Positions 44,101-53,128 of a stretch of 64,000 nucleotides of DNA are shown here, in pieces (within the stretch, counting starts at the first letter, position 1; the number at the start of each line of letters is the position of its first letter). The notes under the pieces were generated by a model. It ran no database searches and was not told the DNA's origin. It was given only the letters and a program-made list of their open reading frames with translations. The translations under genes and the position numbers were made by a program. The DNA comes from Haberlea rhodopensis (taxonomy: Eukaryota > Streptophyta > Magnoliopsida > Lamiales > Gesneriaceae), in assembly GCA_907163345.1 (NCBI GenBank), contig CAJQUN010000015.1, positions 5,984,886-6,048,885 on the forward strand, in the 5' to 3' direction.

Positions 44101-45380
44101 AATTGTAATAATAAATGTTTGTAGGGTTTTTGAGAAGTTATGGCACCTAGATGAAATGTGATATTGTTTGTCTATGCTGTGGGACTTTAAGCATGAATCT
44201 TGGTATGTGACATATGACATTCTGCCTATTAAATTGTCAATGATATCACGTACAACAACATTTGCTGAATTGGTTTCGAGCTTGTATGAGCGGACCCAGA
44301 TTGATAGTTATGAGTTTTCAATAATAATATATGTCAAATGGGCACGTGAAATGTTGGGACGAATTAAGGAGTCTATTGTCCATATCACAGATGGCAGCAC
44401 ATTACAAATATTCTTGAATCCCGATGCAGAATTTAATGAACTGGATATTTATGTTGAGAAAGAGAAAATAATTCCTGCAATTGTATCTCCTCCATGTATG
44501 CCGATAAACCAGGAATGGGACACCTATATATCACTTTTATCTCAACCGGATTTCCCTGATATGTCTATTGTTACACAAGGATTGTCGAATGTTGGGATTG
44601 AAAATGTACATGTGGGTCCATCTTCTTCTGTCATACCTACGGAGAATATGTCCATTCTTCCTATGATCATACGTATATTTCTGATTTGCCTATCGAAGAA
44701 AATAATCCTAGGGTTGAAAATGATTCAATAGATGAACATGCTGAAGTCCCTGTAACATATCATTATGGGCCTAATGTACCTTCTGATTCTGAACCTGATG
44801 GGGCTCTTCACCCAATACAGAAGGATGAGGAAGATGGCAGCGACAAATTGATCCACGGATGCACTATGGTCCGCAAGACAATACTGTGTTGACTATGCAG
44901 TCACATCATAGATCTGAGATCGTGTGATGGTCAGACCGATGATACTTTACGTGGTAGACATGCTGATGGACCTTTCTGGACTATATTAAGGGACGACCGG
45001 CCCCGTACAATCGGCCACACCCGAGAGTACTGAGACAGTTACACCATATGGGGTTTTATGGTGTATACAGGTATGGTCAGTTCGTATATGACTTTCATCT
45101 TATCACTGCTCTTGTCGAGAGATGGCATCCGAAGACACATACTTTCCACTTTCGAGTAGGTGAGGCGACCATTACATTACAAGATGTTGATGTGTCATAG
45201 ATCATGATGTTGACGTGTCTGTAGAAGAGTGGCATACTTACGTTCAGGAGACACTTGGATACATTGCCGAGGAGGGTGAGATCAATGGGTCAAATGTAAG
45301 GACTAAAGGGACTGGAAGAATACATGAGAGCACACCCAATAAAAGATAATAGTGAACTTGAAGTTGAGTAGTACACCCGT
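44101..45380 (+). pseudogene. Mutator-like N-terminal domain with plant mobile domain, remnant
   Basis: The open block 44168-44731 (MLWDFKHESWYVTYD, TTFAELVSSLYERTQIDSYE, ADGS-type hinge, LQIFLNPDAEFNELDIYVEK) has the form of the MuDR N-terminal domain of plant Mutator-like transposases. A shifted frame carries an acidic linker (DSEPDGALHPIQKDEEDGSD). The 45003-45200 segment reads HPRVLRQLHHMGFYGVYR, FVYDFHLITALVERWHPKTH and TFHFRVGEATITLQDVDV, a plant mobile domain (PMD). It ends in a TAG and no transposase core follows before the copia LTR at 45390. Combined MULE and PMD modules are known from plant transposons and their domesticated relatives. This copy is broken. Confidence 0.7.
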
Positions 45381-45389
45381 GCATGTGCA

Positions 45390-46846
45390 TGTTGGGATAT
45401 GCCCTAAGACATGTCATTAGATGATTGTTTATGACATACAATGTATTATGATTTTATAAATGGCAAATCATTATTATATATTATTCGAATATCTGTGCAA
45501 TATGAATTGATATATAAGTTAATGTCCTTGGAATAATATTGTATTATTCTTAAAGAATGTCCCTAGTCAAGTATTATCATAAATAAGGATACTGATAATA
45601 CATTGAGACTAGTATGTTTTGATTGATGAATTGTTCATGGATATGAGATATCAAATCAACACATGGGTACATGTTAGAGAACAATGTACTAGACAGACCC
45701 ACCATGAGAATGCTACATGGATAGTTATATGAGTGTCATAAGAAATTCTCATAGTGTTAATAATGTATGTAATCCTTACGACTTGAGTTCATCAGAGATC
45801 CCAACATAAGGAGTCATGTATCTTGATATTGTCAAACGTTACCTGTAACAGGGTAAACTATAAAGGCAACTATTGGATACACTACGAATTATGTAGAGGG
45901 ATGTTGATTGGGCGCTTGATCAAGTAAGACTAAAATGCATGACCGTGCTCGAATGAGTCGATAAGTGATATCGAGCTTATTCGTTTATTCTAGTTCTACT
46001 TGGGGATCAAGAAATAGAGATTGAATCTACGAGTGTGACTATTCCATGACTCATGTTCAATCTAAACACATGGACAAAGGGATTAAGTTACATGGTTAAT
46101 ATTATCACAAGGTCTAAGATTATGTCGAGTCAATGACATTCTTGTAATTTGGGTAGCCTTGATGTGTTGCTAGATACCGCTCATTGTTTGTGACATAAAA
46201 TGATATTTTATGTCACTGCCAACATTACAAGATCCTATCGTGTCGCACAAAAGATTAAATCGATAAGGGAAATTAAATTCATTGGATGAATTAATTAATT
46301 AATTAAGAAGAATCTTAATTAAATGATTATAAGGATTTAATTAAATCATGGGTTTGGGCGCATGAGACTTTAAGAAAGTCTTGAACCTTAATTAAATCTT
46401 ATAATATAAATACAAGGTTATAATTAATTGTTAATACACAATTCATTCAAAACCTACTAGCCTCCACTCAAGCTCACGTCGGCCGCCTCCTTCTTCTTCT
46501 TCAAGACTCACGGCCGCCGCCGATATCTTGGAGGAGTTGATTGGTAGTCGTTGATCGGTTTTGAACCGAGAGTTTGGTTTTGGTTCAAGAATAAGTCTAG
46601 CAACTTGTTCTTGAACATCCCTTCTTCGATTTGATCGTGTGGATACCATAGAGACAAGACCTTGGAGGTGTTGCTCGTGACTCGGAATTCGTTGGACGTG
46701 GTGCTTCGTGGATTCTGCTCAAACACGCTACAAGGGTGAGACTCTTATTATCTCTATTCCGATATGACCACTTTGTATAGATCATCGGTTCTAGTAATCC
46801 AAAATTTTAAATTCCGCTGCGTTGTATGCTTGTTGGATTACTTACA
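45390..46846 (+). repeat. Angela 5' LTR (1457 bp)
   Basis: TGTTGGGATATGCCC to GATTACTTACA. It lacks about 46 bp present in the 3' LTR and solo LTR: after ATGTTGATT at about 45910 it jumps to GGGCGCTTGATCAAG. The 3' LTR at 63661-63730 has GATCAAGATAGGATTTGTCC and more in between. Confidence 0.94.
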
Positions 46847-46847
46847 G

Positions 46848-46859
46848 TGGTATCAGAGC
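46848..46859 (+). promoter_or_regulatory. Angela primer-binding site (initiator tRNA-Met)
   Basis: TGGTATCAGAGC follows the LTR end with one spacer base. Confidence 0.95.
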
Positions 46860-48391
46860 CGTGTACAAAGCTCATATCGGATTTATGTGGTTAATTGTTT
46901 AATCATATTTAGATTTGTATTGCATGCTAATAAAACTGTATATAATCATATATGATATGAGTAAATCGAGTTTGTGTAATTATAGTAAAATTATATTTGA
47001 TATAATTGAAGTTTATTGTATACGATACATGAAGGCGCAAAACCGAGCCCATAGCATGAGATGGTTCGGCCACCACCATCACAAATGACACACGGCTGCC
47101 ACATGAGGGCTAGGGTTTTCGAACCCTTGGCTCGAGATGGTTTAGCCGTTGTGGCTAATAATTGTGCATGGATGCACATGGCTCGGACCGTTGCTTGGGC
47201 TAGGGTTTCGAACCCTAGGCCCATGCATTCCAGTCGTGTGGTTAGATGGGTCGGACCCATTTGGTTCATGGTTTAAGTCGCATTTAGTTTCGTGGCATGT
47301 GATGTCTCGAGCGTACGATAATTTCATAAAATTTATTTTACAGTTTTATTGGGATTAAATTTTAAAATGTTTAGAATTTAATTCATTAATTGTTATTGCA
47401 TGTTATATGTATTGTTTGAGCGTGGTGCATGGTTATAGCCCTTTAACCTATTAGATATGATTTGTGAATGTTTGTATTTAATACGACCTGCGAGTCGTGC
47501 CTTCTCTATTTTTCTGAATGTATTCCCTCCCCTATGCTCCCCCTCGAATGTAACTCTAGGAATTCTCTAAATCATGTAATTGTTATATAGTTTAGTTAGA
47601 ATTTCATTGATGGAGATCAACGAAGACGGACCATGGTGCCGGAATGAGAAGGCCATTCACAAAAGGGATCCAAAGAGGTGCTTGGAGAAGTAACCCTTAG
47701 GTTGACCTTTTAGATTTTCTCATTGGCTTGAGAAATCTTTAGTTGGGGCTATAACCATGTCACGTTTTCATTATGTTGATGTATGAGATGCATGTTTAAT
47801 GTTTTATTTGATATTGATGCTTATATATATATGTAGATATGTATATATTCATATATGTACTGGACATATTTTCAATATTAATAAAATCATGAGATCAAAA
47901 AATCCCTCTTATAATATTAAGTTTAAGATGCCTTCCAATTAAAAATACTCGTCAAGACTTCGATTGAACATGTGTGGGTTTGCCAAAGCAAAGCACCGTG
48001 ACAATCTTAGTAAGGCGCGAAAGGATAATAGTGATATCCGTGTTATTTTAAATTGGGTTCGACTTAACTAGTGTTATCTCAATAGGATTGGGAACCTAGA
48101 GGCATAGCGTTAGATAATAATTCATTAGATGAATTTGAACAAAGTGTTGTTCGTCCAACCATCCAAGAATTACATGTGATGTAATTGACAAAGTGTTGTC
48201 TACCTAAATAACCGAGTCTTGGGAGATTAGCCAAAGCTAACTCAAGATTAAGTGAAATATGGATCTTGGCCCACTAAAGTTTTCGAGGGTTGATAATTTT
48301 AAACAAAATAGTGGGAGTGTCATTTAATATAAGACCATATTAAATGATTAAAATCATAAACTTATTTTGCATATTTATATAGTAGATATAC
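46860..48391 (+). other. Angela untranslated leader
   Basis: A 1.5-kb leader between primer site and gag, as long leaders are usual in this lineage. Overlapping short frames on both strands at 46991-47358 come from a GC-richer stretch with the repeated word GGGCTAGGGTTTCGAACCC (about 47107 and 47198) and show no protein features. Confidence 0.7.
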
Positions 48392-49570
48392 ATGGCAACT
48401 AACAACGTTACAAGCACATTATCATTGCGATCGGTCCTTGAGAAGGACAAACTGAATGGGACAAATTTCCTAGACTGGTATAGGAATTTGAGGATTGTTC
48501 TCAAGCAAGAAAAGAAGCAATATGTCCTAGAGGAACCCTTACCTGCTGAGGAACCTCCCTTGACGGCTGTTAAAGCCAATAAAGATGCTTACAAGAAGCA
48601 TCAAAATGACGCACTTGATGTTGGGTGCCTTATGCTTGCCACCATGAACTCTGAGCTTCAGAAGCAACATGAGGAAATGGAGGCGTTCGATATGATCGAG
48701 CATCTAAAGCAACTGTACCAACAACAAGCAATACAAGAGAGGTATGACGTCTCTAAAGCGTTGTTCCAGTGTAGAATGGTAGAAGGAAGTCTAGTTGGAA
48801 CTCATGTACTCAAGATGATTGGGTATATTGAGAATCTGTAGAAGCTGGGTTTTCCTTTGGACCAAGAGTTGGCCACTGACGTGATCTTGCAATCGTTGCC
48901 TGAAAGCTTCAGTCAATTTGTCTTGAATTACAATATGATTGAAATTGAAAAGACTCTACCACAGTTACTTGGCATGCTTAGAACTTTTGAAGCAAATAGC
49001 AAGAAGTCTAAGCCTACAAATGTTCTTATTGTGAATAAGAGCAAATGAAAGACTAAAGCTAAAAGCTTCAAGAAGAACAAGAAGGTCCTTGTTAAGTCTA
49101 AGCCACATGCTTCTGCACTAAAGCCAAAGGGAGGAGTGCCAAAGGAAGGGAACTGTTTCCATTGCGGTGAGACCGGTCATTGGAAAAGAAATTGCAAAGT
49201 TTATCTGGAGGATCTTAAGAAGATGAAGGGAAGTGTGACTTCCACTTCAGGTATTTTTGTTATAGAAGTCAATTTATCTACTTCTTCATCTTGGGTATTA
49301 GATACTGGATGTGGATCTCACATTTGTGTAAAATGTGCAGGATCTCAAAAGGAGTAGGACGTTGGCGAAAGGCGAAGTTGATCTCCGAGTTGGAAATGGA
49401 GCAAGAGTTGCTGCATTAGGTATAGGAGATTACCATTTATCTTTGCCTTCTGGTTTATCATTGATTTTGAAATACTGTTATTTTGTGCCGTCTACTACCA
49501 AAAACATTATTTCTATTTCTTGTTTGGACAAGTCTGGATTTCATTTATTATAAAGGACAATTGTTGCTCC
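48392..49570 (+). pseudogene. Angela gag and protease, interrupted
   Basis: It starts at ATG 48392 (MATNNVTSTLSLRSVLEKD). The UBN2-type capsid domain (KLNGTNFLDWYRNLRIVLKQ, DALDVGCLMLATMNSELQKQ) runs to an in-frame TAG at 48839. It resumes with FPLDQELATDVILQSLPESF and stops again at TGA 49046. The CCHC knuckle CFHCGETGHWKRNC lies at about 49150-49191. The protease motif is WVLDTGCGSHIC (about 49290). A shift near 49345 leads to VGNGARVAALGIGDYHL and IISISCLDKSGF. The coding sequence is then cut at 49600 by the SIRE element and continues at 60378. Confidence 0.92.
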
Positions 49571-49595
49571 ATTTATTTAAATGATATGTTTTATG

Positions 49596-49600
49596 CTAGT
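49596..49600. repeat. SIRE target-site duplication CTAGT (left)
   Basis: CTAGT precedes the nested element and recurs exactly at 60373-60377, after which the Angela reading frame continues. Confidence 0.95.
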
Positions 49601-50793
49601 TGTTAGTTCCGAACTTAATCGATGAGATTTTAAAGATGACAAAACATATCAGACCGGATCAAGAGAAATCAGACTGACCAGATCGATCGCCCAAAACAGA
49701 TCAAGCTAATAAGATGACAAATCATATCAGACCGGATCGAGGGTAATCAGACTGACCAGATCGATAGCTCAAAACAGAACAAGCTGATAAGGCATATCAC
49801 ATATCAGACCGGATCGATAGATATCAGACTGACTAGATCGAAGCTTCAGATCGATCTCAATCTTTATCAGATCAGAGCAGTCAAGGATGTATAAAGATTG
49901 GTTCTTCAGTCCGAATCATTAACGGCTATTTATTGTAGCATTTAATGTTGTAATTAATGCTACAAAGGACCAAAGACTGAAGATTACCATAAAAAGGGTA
50001 AGAAGACAAAGAAGAGCTTACCTGACAGTCGCCGAAAGCATGAACCAGAACGGCAAGTATCCTGAAGAAGAAGACTGTAGCTTACTCAGAGATTAAGCAG
50101 AGTCAAGAGTTGCACATTAAAGGAAATAATGTCGTTGGTACATGCAACTATAAAAGGATGCAACAACAATACAGAAATGATGACACGAGTGACACAACGA
50201 AACAAGACTATTGCTGATCAATCGAAAAACAGCACAAGCTTTCAATATTCAGAAGCTCTCGAGCTGAAATTATTTTTAGCACGATTACATTGTAATATTT
50301 GATCATTTAGGATCACTGTGCGCATCTTGTGTATTCTGTATTGAAAAACAGAAGTAAGAAACAAATTGTAACTGTCAGACAGAGAGTGTCTGAACAGATC
50401 GAGTGACTAGGAGTTTCAGACTGGTAGTGGGGTAAATCCAGCCTGAATCGGGTTTGTACAACATGATTGTATAAATCAAAGTCTTCTAGTAGAAACCTTC
50501 CTTAATTGGAAGAAGGGGAGACGTAGAAGGATTACACCACCTTCGAACTTCCAGAAACATATTCTGTGTTCTTATCTTTCTGCACTCGTTCTTTCATTCA
50601 AGCCATCGAGCCGTTCTTACAAATATATAAACAGACCGTTCCACACTTATACATTCAGTGGTCTGTTCTATAAAAGAGTTGATTAAGAAACAGATTTATT
50701 TCACTAATCCAAAAGAAATCACAAGGGATTAAATTTTAGAAGGAGTGTTCATTCACCCCCCCCCCCTCTAAACACTCCGGACCGATCCTAACA
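49601..50793 (+). repeat. SIRE 5' LTR (1193 bp)
   Basis: TGTTAGTTCCGAAC to CCGATCCTAACA. It includes a 78-bp tandem repeat near its start and a poly-C run (50755-50766) that is longer in the 3' LTR. Confidence 0.95.
49635..49860. repeat. 78-bp tandem repeats in the SIRE LTR
   Basis: About 2.7 units, each built as GATGACAAAACATATCAGAC, CGGATC(A/G)AG, ATCAGACTGACCAGATCGAT and AAAACAGA(T/A)CAAGCTGATAA. The same array lies at 59211-59430 in the 3' LTR. Each unit carries CCGGATC and AGATCGAT words, and thus repeated GATC/GATCGAT motifs. A transcription-factor or enhancer array of the LTR is a reasonable inference. Confidence 0.85.
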
Positions 50794-50795
50794 AG

Positions 50796-50807
50796 TGGTA
50801 TCAGAGC
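50796..50807 (+). promoter_or_regulatory. SIRE primer-binding site (initiator tRNA-Met)
   Basis: TGGTATCAGAGC lies two bases after the LTR end and is followed by AGGTCATC. Confidence 0.95.
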
Positions 50808-50842
50808 AGGTCATCTTAATCAGCACAAAGACACTTGAGCTG

Positions 50843-52792
50843 ATGGTATCTTTCAACAAAATTCCTATGTTCTCAAAAGAAGACTATGATGACTGGAGAA
50901 TCAGAATGCAAGCTCATCTGGCAGCTCAGGATGACGATATGTGGTTCGTCATCACTGATGGACCAATGAAGATCCTGAAAGTCAATACATCAGTCGCCAT
51001 TACTGGTGGAAAACGACAAATGGTAGAGAAGGACAGATCCCTCTGGACGAATGAGGAAAGAAAGAAAGCAAATCTCGACAATGTTGCCAAATACATCTTG
51101 TTCAAGACATTGGACAAGAATACTTTCAGCAAAATCAAAATGTGCTCTACTGCCAAAGAAATTTGGGAGAAGAGAGCACATCTATGTGAAGGCAACGACC
51201 AGACCAAAGAAAACAAGCTGACTGTTGCTCTTCAAAGATTTGAGAGCATAAAGATGAAGAGTGGAGAAACTCTAAACGAGTTTGATGAAAGAGTCACTGG
51301 CATCATTAATGAACTGAATGGTCTGGGCAAGGAATACTCAAATAGAGAGATCGCTCTGAAAGTTATGAGAGCCCTGCCAAAAGAATGGGATGTTAAGACC
51401 ATTGCAATGAGGGAGTCCAAAGATCTGAACAAGGTTGAACTTCATGATCTGTTCGCAGATCTTAAAGCATATGAGTTTGAACTGATAAGCAGAGGTGAAG
51501 CAGAGTCCTTCATCTCTCAACCAAACAAATCACTGGGAGCTATTCCAGACCAGATCGCCTCCACATCAGATCGATCTATCGAACAGATAAGTAATGATGC
51601 TATGTCATTATTTATCAAGAAATTTGGTAAATTCATGTCTAAAAATAAGAGGAACTTTAAACCCTCTCATTATAAATCAAGAAAGGACGATGTTGTTAAT
51701 GATCAGGCTTGCTACAATTGTGGTAAGACCGGACATTTCATTGCAGATTGCACCAGACCGAAGAAAGAAGAACGGAAGGAGAAGCATCGCGATGACAGGA
51801 AAAAGAAGCACTACAAAGACCGCAAAAATCATGGAAAGTCCCAAAAGGTCCTAGTAGCTGAAGAAGGAAACAGCAAGTGGGCTCAGACTGACTCCGATTC
51901 AGAAAGCTCCGAATATTCTTCCAGCGAAAGCGAAGAAGATATTCAATGTCTAATGGCAGACAAAGAGATGAGTCAGACAGACGAGATATTTGATTTTGAC
52001 TCAAATGAATTTACACGTGAAGAGCTCATGTCCGCACTGCAAGACATGGCTAATGATTATAGGATCTTAGCTGAATCATTTGAGAAAAATAAAGCTAAAT
52101 TCAATGATCAAATGGATGAGCACAACAAACCTAGCTGCTCTGAGCAGGGTGAGTTCAACAATCTCCAGATCGAGCTGAATAAGCTGAAAATCTCCTATGA
52201 TCAGCTCCATGAAGAAAATAAGAGAATTAGCACACAAAATGCTAAGCTTTCTCATATATTCAAAACATGGACAAAATCCAGAACATCTTTGGAAGAATTA
52301 CAAGAGGTACAAAGAAACGTTGGTGATTTCACCGGCATAGGCTTTGACACCAAAGAATCCACCAAAGATGAATCTGAACTGTTGCTGGTAAAGAACAAAA
52401 TCAAACAAATGACATTTGTTAAATCCAGCACAGTATATGAGACTGAAGCACCTACGATTCAAACGAGAGTCTCTTTCGTGAATCAAGGTTTGAGAAAAGG
52501 AACTGGATATGTCAACCAAGCCAAAGAAAAGGCACCAGCAAGCTTTGCGTCTTTCAGACCAAATCTACGGGTGCAAGATCGAAGGCAAGGAAGACAATAC
52601 AATTACTATAATTCAAAACCAGTTCAACGAAGATATAGACTACCCCATGAGAATCAAAGGGTTCCATATCGCACACATTATCACACACAACGTCGAAACA
52701 GACCAGCTCACAGCACACCACACACACACAAGCCATTAAAGCTGATACAGGTGTGGGTTCCCAAAGGGCTAATCCGTTCTGGACCCAAATAG
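50843..52792 (+). CDS. SIRE gag polyprotein
   Basis: Structural protein forming the retroelement particle. I choose the ATG at 50843 (MVSFNKIPMFSKEDYDDWRI); the frame is open further up only through the primer site. The UBN2/DUF4219-type domain spans about residues 5-215 (WTNEERKKANLDNVAKYILF, FESIKMKSGETLNEFDERVT). A CCHC knuckle CYNCGKTGHFIADC lies near residue 290, then a basic stretch (KKEERKEKHRDDRKKKHYKD) and an acidic serine-rich stretch (TDSDSESSEYSSSESEED). Coiled-coil-like sequence follows to about residue 500. It ends KGLIRSGPK at TAG 52790-52792. The protease lies after this stop in another frame, so gag and pol are now separate, perhaps by mutation. Confidence 0.94.
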   Translation: MVSFNKIPMFSKEDYDDWRIRMQAHLAAQDDDMWFVITDGPMKILKVNTSVAITGGKRQMVEKDRSLWTNEERKKANLDNVAKYILFKTLDKNTFSKIKMCSTAKEIWEKRAHLCEGNDQTKENKLTVALQRFESIKMKSGETLNEFDERVTGIINELNGLGKEYSNREIALKVMRALPKEWDVKTIAMRESKDLNKVELHDLFADLKAYEFELISRGEAESFISQPNKSLGAIPDQIASTSDRSIEQISNDAMSLFIKKFGKFMSKNKRNFKPSHYKSRKDDVVNDQACYNCGKTGHFIADCTRPKKEERKEKHRDDRKKKHYKDRKNHGKSQKVLVAEEGNSKWAQTDSDSESSEYSSSESEEDIQCLMADKEMSQTDEIFDFDSNEFTREELMSALQDMANDYRILAESFEKNKAKFNDQMDEHNKPSCSEQGEFNNLQIELNKLKISYDQLHEENKRISTQNAKLSHIFKTWTKSRTSLEELQEVQRNVGDFTGIGFDTKESTKDESELLLVKNKIKQMTFVKSSTVYETEAPTIQTRVSFVNQGLRKGTGYVNQAKEKAPASFASFRPNLRVQDRRQGRQYNYYNSKPVQRRYRLPHENQRVPYRTHYHTQRRNRPAHSTPHTHKPLKLIQVWVPKGLIRSGPK

Positions 52793-52849
52793 GATTGGGT
52801 ACCAACAATAAATATGTTTGATGACAGGTACCGAATAAACTTGCATCAG

Positions 52850-53070
52850 ACTGGTACTTGGACAGCGGGTGTTCTCGTCACATGACTGGAAACATAGAGC
52901 TGCTGTCTGAAGTTACAGAATGTACTGGACCCAAAATCATTTTCGGAGATAACTCGAAGGGTAAGACCGTGGGCAAGGGTAAGATTGTCCATGGTAACAT
53001 TATTATCAATGATGTGCTGTTAGTTGAAAATCTGTGCTATAATCTGATTAGTATAAGTCAGTGATAATGG
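52850..53070 (+). pseudogene. SIRE protease segment, frame-shifted from both neighbours
   Basis: WYLDSGCSRHMTG carries the aspartic protease D-S-G box at about 52853-52890. It is followed by IIFGDNSKGKTVGKGKIVH and NLCYNLISISQ. A TGA follows at 53062-53064, where relatives continue into the pre-integrase region. A short loss of a few bases there puts DNGYAVEFHKHTCTVKSSDG into another frame. The gag stop (52790) and this break are the element's main lesions. Confidence 0.88.
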
Positions 53071-53128
53071 TTATGCTGTAGAATTTCACAAACACACTTG
53101 CACTGTTAAATCATCAGACGGTATAACC

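Noticed and set aside
46991..47358. Overlapping frames on both strands in the Angela leader
   Set aside because: Low-complexity GC-richer leader with repeated words. No motif, and position typical of an untranslated leader.
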